Assembly (NCBI GenBank): GCA_016795035.1
Contig: JAEUIT010000060.1
Span: 1-38,375, forward strand
Direction of reading: 5' to 3'
Source of the DNA: Phycisphaerae bacterium
GTDB taxonomy: Bacteria; Planctomycetota; Phycisphaerae; Phycisphaerales; SM1A02
Length of the DNA: 38,375 bases
Positions 29,769 to 38,169 of this stretch are shown piece after piece (position 1 is the first letter of the stretch; each line of letters begins with the position of its first letter). The translations under genes and the position numbers were made by a program. The notes under the pieces are model-generated. The model saw only the letters and a program-made list of their open reading frames with translations. It searched no databases and was not told where the DNA came from.

Positions 29769-32584
29769 CCATCTCGGGCGATCAGGTCCGGGACGTCGTC
29801 GAGCGCGTGCTCGACCTCGGGATCGATCCCGAGGTCGCCTGTCGCGACTCGCCCGAGCTCTTGCCTGCGGTGCGCGAGCGGCTCGATCGGCTGCGCGAGC
29901 TCGAGTCCGAGATCGACGTGCTGTTCCCTTCGGGGGCGCATCCTCGCCGCGACGGCTCGGTGTTGCCGTCGATCCCGGGCTACGTCGTCGAGTCGGTGAT
30001 CGGGCACGGCGGCATGGGCGTCGTGTACTCCGCGTTGCATCTCAAGCTGAAACGACGAGTGGCGATCAAGATGCTGCTTGCGGGCGCCTATGCCGGACCG
30101 GCGGAAATCGCGCGATTCCGACGCGAGGCAGAGTCCGTCGCGGCGCTCTGCCATCCCAACATCGTGCAGGTGTTCGACGCCGGCGAATGCGACGGGCACC
30201 CGTACTTCGTCATGGAATGCATGGGACGCGGCACGCTCGCCGACGAGCTGCGCGGGGAGCCGCAGCCGGTCGCGGCCGCGGCGCGGATCGTCGAGACCCT
30301 CGCGTCGGCGGTGCAGGCGGCCCATGTCGCAGGCATCGTGCATCGCGACCTCAAACCGTCGAACGTGCTTCGCGCCGACAGCGGGGAGCTCAAGATCGCC
30401 GACTTCGGTCTCGCCGGACGGTTCGGCAACGACGAGGCGTCCGACGTGACCATCGCCGGCGCGCGGCTGGGAACGCCGAGCTACATGGCTCCCGAGCAGG
30501 CGCGCGGAACGGCCGGCGCCTTCTGCCCGCTCGTCGATGTCTATGCGCTCGGCGCGATCCTTTACGAGCTCCTGACGGGCAGGCCGCCGTTCCGCGGGGC
30601 AAGCTCGGCTGAAACGACGAGATTGGTGCTCGATGCCGATCCCGTCTCGCCGTCGCGGCTCAATCCGTCGGTGCCGCGCGATCTCGAGACGATCTGCCTT
30701 CGCGCCCTCGCGAAAGATCCCGCGCGGCGGTACCCGAGCGCCGCGGATCTCGGCGACGACCTCGCCCGCTGGGCGCGCGGCGACGCGATTCTCGCTCGGC
30801 CCGAAGGGCACGCGCGGCGCCTTCTCCGCGTGGCGCGTCGGCATCCGGCGGCGACCGCGCTCACGGCGACGCTGGTGGTGGCCGCGCTTGCCGCGCTCGT
30901 GCTCGCCGAGCGCTCGCGACGCCACGAGCTGGAGCGTCGGAGCGAGGCCGCCATCCGAAGGCACGACGCCCGACAGGTCATGTCGTCGGCGATCGATCAG
31001 GCGCCAGCCTTCCTCGATGCCGAGCGATGGGCCGACGCCGAAGCGGCATTCGTGCGCGCGCGGGCCGAGGTCGAGGCCGCCGAGTCGCCCGAGCTCGCGT
31101 CGCGGCTCGACGTCGCGTGGAACGAGTTGCAGGTCGCGCGCGAGCTCGATCGCATTCGGCGCACCTACCCCGAGCCTAACGCGGGCGGCTTCAGCTACGA
31201 GGCCGCCGCCAAGGATTACGCGCGGCTCTTCGAGGGTTTCGGAATCGCCGATGGCGTGTCGGTCGAGGACGCGGCGCGGCGTGTCGGGACGTCGTCACTT
31301 CGTGACCGGCTGCTCCGCGGGCTCGACAGCGCCGCGTTCGTGGAGCGAGTCGTGGGGCGCGACGAGCGGATCGCGCTCTATCTCGACGTTGCACGCGCGG
31401 CCGATCCCCATCCCTGGCGCGATCGATTTCGCGAGGCGCGGGCGTGGCGTGAGCGCGAGTCGCTCCTGGCGCTCGTCGACGAGGCGAGCGACGCCGAGTC
31501 CGGCGCGGAACCGCATCAGGTGGTGATCGCCGCGGTGCTCCTGAGCGGGCTGGGCGAGAACGCGCGAACGGTCGAGATCCTGAAGGACGCGCAGGCGAGA
31601 AGCCCGTCAGACTTCTGGATCAACCTCGAGCTCGGTAACGCGCTCTCGCGCGAGGGCGCGTCCGACGATGCGGCGCAGTTCCTCCGCGCGGCCGTGGCCG
31701 TGCAGCCGTCGAACTATGTCGCGTGGGCGATGCTCGGACACACGCTTTCCACCGCAGGACACAGGGACGACGCACTGACGGCCCATCGCCGCGCGGTCGA
31801 GCTTGCGCCGGAATGCGGCGCGGCTTGGGTGAACCTCGCGATCGCCTACAGCAAGCTGCAACGCTGGGACGACGCGGTCGCGGTGGTGGCGGACGCCCGC
31901 CGTCGCATCGGCGACGGGCCCGAGCTCGCGCACCTCGCGTTTCACCTCCGCATCGCACAGGCGCGCGAGGCCGCAGCCCGCGCGGAGTGGGGCGAGGCGC
32001 TGGCGGCGTTCGATGACGTCAAGACGGAGCGGGCGCCGGGCGACACCGAGGTGGCTTTCGAGCGTGCGGCGACGGCGCTCCTCGCCGGCGACGTCGCGAC
32101 GTATCGGTCGCAGTGCGAGGAGCTGCTGCGCGGCGCGGAGCAGGGAACGGAGCGACCGTTCCTTGCGGCTCGCGCGGTCGTGCTGGCGGGCGACAGCGAC
32201 GAGGCCCTCGGCCGCGCGCTCCAGGTCGCCGACGCGGAGCTCTCCGGGGCGGCCGACTCGCACTGGGCGCACGCGATTCATGGGGCCGCGGCCTTCCGCC
32301 GTGGAGATCTCGACGTTGCAGCCAGCGAGTTCCGGACAAGCCTTGCCGCAAGCGACGGTTCCGGCGCGGCGGTAGTGGCCTTGGCCTGGCTCGCGAACGT
32401 CGCGGCGGCACGCGGCGACGCGGGGCTGCCGACGGCCGACGCGGCGCGCCTCGTGAGCGCGCTCGGCGTTGCCGGAGCGTCGAAGCCCGAGTCCATGCAC
32501 CTGCACGACTGGCTTGAGGCGCACGCGATCCAAGCGGAAGCGGCGCGGCGGCGTCCGCGCCACGCGCATCAGCTCCCCCGGTGA
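29765..32584 (+). CDS. Transmembrane Ser/Thr protein kinase with TPR sensor region
   Basis: The protein is 939 aa. The kinase domain (about 73-340) has glycine loop IGHGGMGVVY (79-88), Lys102 in VAIKML, catalytic HRDLKPSN (193-200, Asp195), DFG (213-215) and APE (242-244), so it should be active. A single transmembrane helix follows at about 362-381 (ATALTATLVVAALAALVLA). The outer part holds a coiled stretch and then TPR-like repeats (about 585-800), for instance DFWINLELGNALSREGASDDA and YVAWAMLGHTLSTAGHRDDA. The first 70 residues are a helical region common in planctomycete sigma-linked kinases. It overlaps the sigma factor gene by 4 nt, arguing for a signalling unit: extracytoplasmic TPR input, kinase, sigma factor. 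Confidence 0.93.
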   Translation: MTISGDQVRDVVERVLDLGIDPEVACRDSPELLPAVRERLDRLRELESEIDVLFPSGAHPRRDGSVLPSIPGYVVESVIGHGGMGVVYSALHLKLKRRVAIKMLLAGAYAGPAEIARFRREAESVAALCHPNIVQVFDAGECDGHPYFVMECMGRGTLADELRGEPQPVAAAARIVETLASAVQAAHVAGIVHRDLKPSNVLRADSGELKIADFGLAGRFGNDEASDVTIAGARLGTPSYMAPEQARGTAGAFCPLVDVYALGAILYELLTGRPPFRGASSAETTRLVLDADPVSPSRLNPSVPRDLETICLRALAKDPARRYPSAADLGDDLARWARGDAILARPEGHARRLLRVARRHPAATALTATLVVAALAALVLAERSRRHELERRSEAAIRRHDARQVMSSAIDQAPAFLDAERWADAEAAFVRARAEVEAAESPELASRLDVAWNELQVARELDRIRRTYPEPNAGGFSYEAAAKDYARLFEGFGIADGVSVEDAARRVGTSSLRDRLLRGLDSAAFVERVVGRDERIALYLDVARAADPHPWRDRFREARAWRERESLLALVDEASDAESGAEPHQVVIAAVLLSGLGENARTVEILKDAQARSPSDFWINLELGNALSREGASDDAAQFLRAAVAVQPSNYVAWAMLGHTLSTAGHRDDALTAHRRAVELAPECGAAWVNLAIAYSKLQRWDDAVAVVADARRRIGDGPELAHLAFHLRIAQAREAAARAEWGEALAAFDDVKTERAPGDTEVAFERAATALLAGDVATYRSQCEELLRGAEQGTERPFLAARAVVLAGDSDEALGRALQVADAELSGAADSHWAHAIHGAAAFRRGDLDVAASEFRTSLAASDGSGAAVVALAWLANVAAARGDAGLPTADAARLVSALGVAGASKPESMHLHDWLEAHAIQAEAARRRPRHAHQLPR

Positions 32585-32623
32585 CGCGTCGTCGCAGCGA
32601 GCTCCGGCGCAGCCCGCGGGCGA

Positions 32624-33253
32624 TCACTCCGCCGGCCGCGGAAGCCGTGCGAGCGACGTCGTCGACATCCAGTGATCGAGCGTGATCGACGCGGCGAAGG
32701 TCGGGTTCACGTGCGGCATGATCTCCTCGACGCGCTCGGCGTCGAGGATCGCGACGGCGGTCTCGTTCGTTCGGAATCGCAGCGTGAGGATGGCGCGGGT
32801 GAGGGGGAGTGCGAGCAACCGGTCCTCGCTCGGGGCGGTGGCGTAGACGTACGTCCGCAGGTTCGGCGGCGGCGATTCGGGATCGTGGTGGACGGCGCCC
32901 AAGGCTGCGAGCGCGTCGCGCTGGAGCGCCGACGCCATGCGAAGCGTGCGCGGGCCGCGCACGGCGCAGCACTCCGCCCGGAAGACGCCCTCGGCGACGC
33001 CGGGGTCGGTCTCGACGATTGCCCGCGCGGCATCGGCGTCGGCAACGTCGAGAACGAACATGCCGCGACGGTTCGGGTCAGTGGGTCGAAGGAACGGTCC
33101 TGCAACGAGGAGTTGGCCCGCGGCGAAGAGCCGATGGTTGCTCGCCATGTGGCCGCGGAACACGCGGTCCCGGTCGGCCGGAGACAGCGTTGCCGATGCG
33201 GGGCCGGTCGTCAGGGAGACGAGGACATAGTCGGCGTCAGTGGGTACCGGCAT
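32624..33253 (-). CDS. YCII-family protein with a second, unassigned half
   Basis: This 209-aa protein has an N-terminal YCII-related domain (about 8-100): YVLVSLTTGP, RDRVFRGHMASNHRLFAAGQLLVAGPFL and GMFVLDVADADAARAIVETDP, with a likely active-site His. Residues 120-205 (YVYATAPSEDRLL, ILTLRFRTNETAVAIL, ITLDHWMST) look like a second, diverged copy of the same fold, an inference. YCII domains are small and mostly uncharacterised; one is part of a chloro-aromatic hydrolase. It converges on the kinase gene over 39 bp. The ATG at 33251-33253 lacks a clear ribosome site. Confidence 0.78.
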   Translation of the reverse strand: MPVPTDADYVLVSLTTGPASATLSPADRDRVFRGHMASNHRLFAAGQLLVAGPFLRPTDPNRRGMFVLDVADADAARAIVETDPGVAEGVFRAECCAVRGPRTLRMASALQRDALAALGAVHHDPESPPPNLRTYVYATAPSEDRLLALPLTRAILTLRFRTNETAVAILDAERVEEIMPHVNPTFAASITLDHWMSTTSLARLPRPAE

Positions 33254-33369
33254 CGTTGGCGTTTCGCTGGGGAAACGCGTCTCCTCTCACGTGCGGGAAG
33301 ATATCGTCGCGGCCGCTCGATCCGCTCCAGCCGTCGCCGGGGCTCAGGTAGGCCGTTAGGAATCGTCAA

Positions 33370-33765
33370 ATGACCGATGCAACGTTGAATCTCCCCGTTT
33401 CAGCCGCCGCCCGATGGACTGGGCGCGTCCTCGCCGTCCTCCCTGCGCTCCTTCTTCTCTTCAGCGGCACCGCGAAACTCGTGGGCGGACCGTCGTTGAA
33501 GGAGGGGTTCGACCACCTCGGGTGGCCGACGAGCGCCGCGATCCCCCTTGGAATCGTTGAGATCGTCTCCACGTTGCTCTTTCTCATTCCGCGGACCTCG
33601 GTCCTCGGGGCCGTGCTCCTGACCGGCTACATGGGCGGGGCGATCGCGACGCACGTCAGGATCGGCGAAGGCTTCATGTTGCAGGCGGCGTTCGGGGTCG
33701 TTCTCTGGCTTTCGATCTACCTGCGGGATCCGAAGCTGCGGGTGCTGCTGCCGTTGACGCGCTGA
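33370..33765 (+). CDS. DoxX-like family membrane protein
   Basis: This 131-aa protein has four hydrophobic helices: VLAVLPALLLLFSGTAKLV, AAIPLGIVEIVSTLLFLIP, VLGAVLLTGYMGGAIATHV and LQAAFGVVLWLSIYL. TGYMGGAIATHVRIG is a hallmark of the DoxX/DoxD-like family. Its role is not established; relatives take part in redox or quinone-linked processes. ATG 33370 has TAGGA about 9 nt upstream. It faces away from the YCII gene over 116 bp. Confidence 0.88.
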   Translation: MTDATLNLPVSAAARWTGRVLAVLPALLLLFSGTAKLVGGPSLKEGFDHLGWPTSAAIPLGIVEIVSTLLFLIPRTSVLGAVLLTGYMGGAIATHVRIGEGFMLQAAFGVVLWLSIYLRDPKLRVLLPLTR

Positions 33766-33868
33766 CGGAGGGGTCGCCAGCGGTCCGAGTTTCAGGATGT
33801 TCGGCGGTTGGTCTGCGCCTCCCGCCCTCAGACTTCGTGGAAGGGGTTGATGCAGGAGCGTCGAGCGG

Positions 33869-33882
33869 CGTGCTCGAGCACG
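33869..33882. promoter_or_regulatory. 14-bp perfect palindrome upstream of the unknown 143-aa gene
   Basis: CGTGCTCGAGCACG is its own reverse complement and lies 31 nt before the ATG at 33914, in the 148-bp gap after the DoxX gene. The position suits an operator for a dimeric repressor. No -35/-10 pair is clear around it, so function is inference. Confidence 0.4.
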
Positions 33883-33913
33883 GCAGTCACCTTCCGCAGG
33901 TCTTGAGGTCGCC

Positions 33914-34345
33914 ATGAGCCAGTCCACCGTTTCGCAGCGTCTCGACGTCCCGGCTTCGATGCCGGGCGGCACCAGCTATCGCCAGCTCGCCTACCTCGAG
34001 GCGTATGACGCCGTTCTCAACGCCCCGTACGCGTTCCTCGCGTACCGCGAGACCGACAGCAACGGCGCGTGGCGAGTCCGCATCAAGTCGTCGATGACCG
34101 CCGGCGGCGAGTTCGACCCGACCGCGATCGCGTCGAACGCCCGCGCCGCGTGCGCCCAAGGGAAGCCGTGGTTCCAGTGGGGCTACAGCTTCGATCCGAG
34201 CGCCGGCGATCCGCGTTGCATCCAGTTCCGAGTCCACGTTGCAGACAATCAGCCGAAGGCGATCGAGATCTTCGCCCAGATGCGCCGCGCCGACGGCAGC
34301 GCCGACGCGCCGGTCTCCGTCACCTTCCCGTGGCCGTCGGCATAA
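33914..34345 (+). CDS. Small protein of unknown function (143 aa)
   Basis: I recognise no family. The protein has no signal peptide or membrane helix. It contains TSYRQLAYLEAYDAVLNAPYAFLAYRETDSNG, GAWRVRIKSSMTAGGEFDP, and KPWFQWGYSFDPSAGDPRCIQFRVHV followed by KAIEIFAQMR. The aromatic-rich strands suggest a small beta-rich fold. ATG 33914 has GAGG 5 nt upstream, and a strong terminator lies just after it, both supporting a real gene. It is flanked by a palindrome upstream and probably transcribed alone. Confidence 0.75.
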   Translation: MSQSTVSQRLDVPASMPGGTSYRQLAYLEAYDAVLNAPYAFLAYRETDSNGAWRVRIKSSMTAGGEFDPTAIASNARAACAQGKPWFQWGYSFDPSAGDPRCIQFRVHVADNQPKAIEIFAQMRRADGSADAPVSVTFPWPSA

Positions 34346-34371
34346 CAGACGATTGGGTCTTCTCTTCCAAC

Positions 34372-34412
34372 GAAAAGGCTCTGCCGACCACAGTTGTCGG
34401 CAGAGCCTTTTC
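34372..34412. terminator. Bidirectional intrinsic terminator
   Basis: GAAAAGGCTCTGCCGAC (34372-34388) pairs perfectly over 17 bp with GTCGGCAGAGCCTTTTC (34396-34412), loop CACAGTT. It has A-runs on one side and T-runs (TTTTCTTTC) on the other. It ends the plus-strand gene at 34345 and the minus-strand dockerin-like gene at 34448. Confidence 0.92.
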
Positions 34413-34447
34413 TTTCTGAAGGGATCCTGTGGTCGCGTAGCGGCCTG

Positions 34448-35329
34448 TTACGGGCACGAGCCCCAGGCACCAAGCATCGCCGCGAGGTCCGCGCCGTTGA
34501 CGATGCCGTCGCCGTCGAGGTCCGCGCTTCCGGACGTTGACCATTGGCCGAGGAGTATTCCAAGGTCGGCGGCGTCCACCATGCCGTTCGAGTCGAGGTC
34601 CGCGTTGCAGGCGCTTGCAGGCTGCCCAAGCGCCTCTTCCCACGTCGTCGCGATGCGGATCTCGTCGGTCGAGAAGCCGCCGTCGTTGTAGAGATTGATC
34701 GCGGGAGGCAACGTCGTGCCGGGAATCGCCATCGACGCGTCGGGCGACGACGGCATGGGATTGCCCACCGTGGGATTGACGTAGAGCGACCAGCCGATCG
34801 TGCCGTTGTCGAGCTTCTCGACGTGAGCCACGAGGAGCACCGTCTGGTTCAGCGTTGCAGGCTCACCGCCCACGCTCGACGGTCCGGTGAATCCCGAGAG
34901 GCCGTAGTGGCCCGAGCCGGGAACCAGGCCGGCGATCATGCCGTTGTCCCACGTGCCGAACGCGAGTCCGCCGCCGACGCCGAAGCCGATGTTCGGGCGG
35001 AAGAGGAACGAGATGAAGATCTCGTCGTTGGGAGCGGAGTACGGTGCGATGGCCCGCGAGTAGCGGGTGTAGTCGGCGGACGGATAGGCCGCGGTGATCG
35101 CGCTTCCGCCGGCGACCGGGAGGCCCGGCCACGACATGCCTTCCATGATCGCGCCGGTCGGGATCTGGCTCAGCTTGAACCACGCGCTGCCCCAACCGGT
35201 TCCGCCGTTGGCGCCGGCGAGGTTCGGGCTGCCGCCGTAGGAGAAGCTCTCATAGGCAATCGTGTCGGCGCGGGCGGCTGAAACGCTGAGGGCGAGCGCG
35301 CCGGCGGCGAGAATCTGCTGCATCTTCAT
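34448..35329 (-). CDS. Secreted protein with C-terminal dockerin-like (GC-type) repeats
   Basis: This 293-aa protein has a Sec signal peptide (QQILAAGALALSVSAARA). A body of about 200 residues, rich in Gly/Ser and strands, resembles planctomycete concanavalin-like or PEP-type secreted domains. The final 60 residues are two EF-hand-like calcium loops, DLDSNGMVDAADLG and DLDGDGIVNGADLA, each followed by LLGQW/MLGAW, ending GAWGSCP. A Cys in ACNAD just before the repeats and the terminal Cys frame the domain. AAAGGA lies 6 nt before the ATG. It follows the next gene upstream by 21 nt, so they form an operon. Attachment to a surface or matrix partner is inference. Confidence 0.88.
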   Translation of the reverse strand: MKMQQILAAGALALSVSAARADTIAYESFSYGGSPNLAGANGGTGWGSAWFKLSQIPTGAIMEGMSWPGLPVAGGSAITAAYPSADYTRYSRAIAPYSAPNDEIFISFLFRPNIGFGVGGGLAFGTWDNGMIAGLVPGSGHYGLSGFTGPSSVGGEPATLNQTVLLVAHVEKLDNGTIGWSLYVNPTVGNPMPSSPDASMAIPGTTLPPAINLYNDGGFSTDEIRIATTWEEALGQPASACNADLDSNGMVDAADLGILLGQWSTSGSADLDGDGIVNGADLAAMLGAWGSCP

Positions 35330-35350
35330 GGTGAGTCCTTTCGTGAGGGG

Positions 35351-36145
35351 TTACGGGCATGCGCCCCAGGCGCCGAGCAGGATCGAGAGGTCGGCGGCGT
35401 CGACGATTCCGTTGCCGTCGATGTCCGCGTTGCCGGAAGCGCCCCAACTGCCGAGGAGCGCGCCGACATCCGCGCCGTCCACGCTGCCGTCGCCGTTGAG
35501 ATCCGCGGGGCACGGGTCCGACGGGCTGGCGAGGACGAGCCCTCGACCTTCGCCGAGCGACCAGAACATCGGGCCTTCGCCGCGAATGAACTGATACGAC
35601 TTGTTGCTCGCCCCGGTGCCGCGGGCCCACTTCCACTGGGCGTAGGGGACCGACGTGAGCCCCACGATGTCGATGAACCATCGCGGGTTCGTCGCGTTGT
35701 TCGCGGGCACCACGAGCGGCGTGGGGAGGTCGAGCACGTAGTGCGTCATGCCGCCGGGCGCGGGAGAGGTCGTGTAGGCCGTCGTGTCGAACGTGAGAAG
35801 CGGCTGTGCCGTGTCGACGCCGCCGTAATAGAAGACGCCGTAGGGCTGGTACGCGATGGTGCCCGGGTCTTGCTTCCAGATCTCGATGCGAAAGCCGAGT
35901 TCGCACGCGCCCGTGCCCCACCATTCGATGTGGTCGATCAGCGTTTCCTGGCCGATCGTGAAGTCGGTCCAGCAGACGGCGTCGCCGTCGAGGTCGTTGC
36001 CGTCGGGACCCGGATCCTGCCAGAGCTGCGACGGACGCATCGTTCCGTTCACGACGGGCTGCGAGTTCACGAAGACGTCGGCGGCGGCGACGCCAGCCAC
36101 GAGGCCAAGGGACGCAACGGCGAGAGCGAGTGCTCGAGTGTTCAT
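35351..36145 (-). CDS. Secreted protein with C-terminal dockerin-like (GC-type) repeats
   Basis: This 264-aa paralogue-like partner of the following gene has signal peptide RALALAVASLGLVAGVAAA. Its extracellular domain of about 170 residues is beta-rich (SQLWQDPGPDGNDLDGDAVC, IDHIEWWGTGACELGFRIEI, WFIDIVGLTSVPYAQWKW). It ends with the repeats ADLNGDGSVDGADVGALLGSW and ADIDGNGIVDAADLSILLGAW and a GACP end. The bodies of the two proteins are not alike, only the C-terminal module. ATG 36143-36145 has AAAGG 8 nt upstream; the frame runs back to 36394 without support. It is divergent from the phosphatase gene over about 200 bp. Confidence 0.88.
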   Translation of the reverse strand: MNTRALALAVASLGLVAGVAAADVFVNSQPVVNGTMRPSQLWQDPGPDGNDLDGDAVCWTDFTIGQETLIDHIEWWGTGACELGFRIEIWKQDPGTIAYQPYGVFYYGGVDTAQPLLTFDTTAYTTSPAPGGMTHYVLDLPTPLVVPANNATNPRWFIDIVGLTSVPYAQWKWARGTGASNKSYQFIRGEGPMFWSLGEGRGLVLASPSDPCPADLNGDGSVDGADVGALLGSWGASGNADIDGNGIVDAADLSILLGAWGACP

Positions 36146-36342
36146 GGGGTGTGCCTTTCGATGTCCGGGCAGCGGGCCCGGGATAGATGAGTGCACCTTC
36201 GGCGTGCGTGAGATCGCGCTCCGTTCGACATTCGGCGAACGTGGCGAAAGAAGTTGGCGAGCGCGGCCCGAAATGCGGGGCGCGTCCGCTACTCGGAGCA
36301 ATCGTCGGTGAAGACGGCGGTCCGAACGTATCCTCGTTGCCC

Positions 36343-37755
36343 ATGCGGCCCGAGCCGAGCCAGCAGGAACGACCCACAGCGCTACGCGCCGCACTCGTTC
36401 GCAGCGAGATTCGACGTGCCTACGTCGTCCTCTGCGTGGTCGGGCTCGTCGCGATTCTGGTGGCGTCGCAGGAGCTCCTGCGCAGCGTCGATCGGCGCAT
36501 CCCGCTCTTCGGCGGACTCGCCGTTGCAGTCATCGCCGTGCTGCAGGGAGCGGTTCTCGTCGTTGCACATCACGCGCTACGCACGAAGCGCACGTTTCCC
36601 GAGTGGTTCGCGTTCCTCACGGTGTGGGTCGAGGCGCTCGTGCCGACGGCCGTGCTCTGGGTGCAGATCCGATATCGCACGATCGACCCCTACGCCGCAC
36701 TGAGCGCGCCGCCGATCCTCGTCTACGGGCTTCTCACGGCGCTCACCACGTTGCGGCTCCAGCCCTGGCTCTGCGTGCTCGCAGGCGGCGTGACCTCGGG
36801 CTCGTATCTTGCGCTCGTGCTGTACGTGCGCTACGGGCTCGGCGCGCGGGCATCGGCGGACAGCCTGCCCGCCGCCGCGTTCATCAGCTACATCGCGCTC
36901 ATCTTTCTCACGGGACTCGTCTGCGCCTTCTTGGCGAAGCAGATCCGCACGCTCTTCGAAGCGGCCGAGCGCGAAGCCGAGATGAAGCGCGAAGTCGAGC
37001 GCATCGAAGCGGACATCGCCGTGGCCCGCGCGATCCAACGGGCGCTCCTTCCCCGAACCACGCCGCTGATGGACGGCTACTCGATCGCGGGCTGGAATCG
37101 GCCGGCCGACGAAACGGGCGGCGACTACTACGACTGGCAGGAGCGGCATGACGGGCGTTGGCTCGTCTCGCTCGCGGACGTGAGCGGCCACGGCGTCGGC
37201 CCGGCGCTCGTGACCGCCGCGTGCCGCGCCTACATGCGGGCAAGCAGCGGCTTCGAGACGGAACTCGGCGCGCTCGTCGGCCGCGTGAACCGCCTTCTCG
37301 CGGACGACCTCACGGAAGGCCGTTTCGTCACGATGGCCAATGTCCTGCTCGACCCGCACAGCGGCGAGCTTGAGCTGCTGTCGGCGGGGCACGGACCGAT
37401 CTTCCTCTGCGTCCACGGGAGCGGCGCCGTCGAGGAGATCACGCCGACCGACGTGCCGCTCGCCGTTGCAGCCGACGTCGACTTCGGTCCGCCGCGCACG
37501 CTGCGGCTCGAACCCGGCGACACGCTCGTCCTCATCACCGACGGATTCTTCGAGTGGGCGAAACCATTGCCCGACGGCCGGCGCGAGCAGTGGGGACTCG
37601 AGCGGCTCGAGCAGTCGCTTCGTCGACTGGTCGCGCGGCCCCCGGCCGACATCATCGAGGGGCTCGCCGCCGACGTCGCCGCCTGGGCCGACGGCGAACC
37701 CCAACAGGACGACCTCACCGTCGTCGTCATCCAACGCGCCCGAGAAACGCCATGA
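36343..37755 (+). CDS. Membrane-anchored PP2C/SpoIIE-family serine phosphatase
   Basis: This 470-aa protein has a first half with about six transmembrane helices (near 28-46, 56-77, 88-108, 120-137, 143-163 and 178-198). A charged coiled linker follows (200-232) leading into AIQRALLPRT. The phosphatase domain (about 245-468) shows metal-binding Asp261 in ETGGDYYDW and Asp279 in ADVSGHGVGPALV, then LSAGHGPIFL, LITDGFFEWAKP and QQDDLTVVVI. All metal aspartates appear present. Such RsbU/SpoIIE enzymes dephosphorylate anti-sigma-antagonists, so it may act in partner-switching. ATG 36343 is preceded by TATCCT ending 8 nt upstream and has no ribosome site. The stop overlaps the next gene's start (ATGA). 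Confidence 0.92.
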   Translation: MRPEPSQQERPTALRAALVRSEIRRAYVVLCVVGLVAILVASQELLRSVDRRIPLFGGLAVAVIAVLQGAVLVVAHHALRTKRTFPEWFAFLTVWVEALVPTAVLWVQIRYRTIDPYAALSAPPILVYGLLTALTTLRLQPWLCVLAGGVTSGSYLALVLYVRYGLGARASADSLPAAAFISYIALIFLTGLVCAFLAKQIRTLFEAAEREAEMKREVERIEADIAVARAIQRALLPRTTPLMDGYSIAGWNRPADETGGDYYDWQERHDGRWLVSLADVSGHGVGPALVTAACRAYMRASSGFETELGALVGRVNRLLADDLTEGRFVTMANVLLDPHSGELELLSAGHGPIFLCVHGSGAVEEITPTDVPLAVAADVDFGPPRTLRLEPGDTLVLITDGFFEWAKPLPDGRREQWGLERLEQSLRRLVARPPADIIEGLAADVAAWADGEPQQDDLTVVVIQRARETP

Positions 37756-38162
37756 CAACGCACATCCATCGTCTCACGCCCTACGCGCACGTGGCCGACG
37801 TCGTCGCGTCGATCCAGTTCTACAAGGCGCTCGGCTTCGAAGTCGACAACACCGTCGAGGTGCATGGCCGCACCGTGTGGGCGATGCTCGCGAGCGGGTC
37901 GGCGCGGCTGATGCTCGCGGCCGCGAGCGGGCCGGTGAACGCCGAGGAGCAGGCGGTGCTCTTCTACCTCTACACGAACGACCTTCCGGCGCTCCGACGC
38001 GCGCTCGGCGTTGCAGGCCTTCGCGACGCCGGCGAGTTCCGCGGCGGCCCGATCGAGCGCCGCGCGTACTACGCGATCGCCCATCCCCCGTACATGCCCG
38101 AGGGCGAGATGCGTGTCGTCGATCCCGACGGCTACTGCCTGTTGGTCGGCTCCGCGGAGTGA
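37752..38162 (+). CDS. VOC-family (glyoxalase-fold) protein
   Basis: This 136-aa VOC protein has RLTPYAHVADVVASIQFYKALGFEV in the first half and RAYYAIAHPPYMPEGEMRVVDPDGYCLLVG at the end, a glyoxalase I-like pattern with a likely metal Glu/Asp near the C-terminus. Its ATG overlaps the phosphatase stop by 4 nt (ATGA), so they are cotranslated. Its function with the phosphatase is unclear. Another VOC gene follows 7 nt later. Confidence 0.88.
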   Translation: MTTHIHRLTPYAHVADVVASIQFYKALGFEVDNTVEVHGRTVWAMLASGSARLMLAAASGPVNAEEQAVLFYLYTNDLPALRRALGVAGLRDAGEFRGGPIERRAYYAIAHPPYMPEGEMRVVDPDGYCLLVGSAE

Positions 38163-38169
38163 ATCGACG

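Noticed and set aside
567..33360. Apparent recurrence of GTTAGG/CCTAAC, including rare TTA leucine codons
   Set aside because: I counted about 10 sites on both strands; base composition alone predicts about 13, so there is no excess.
34448..36145. Cellulosome components
   Set aside because: Dockerin-like calcium loops are widespread C-terminal modules in planctomycetes; no cohesin, scaffoldin or glycosidase is present.
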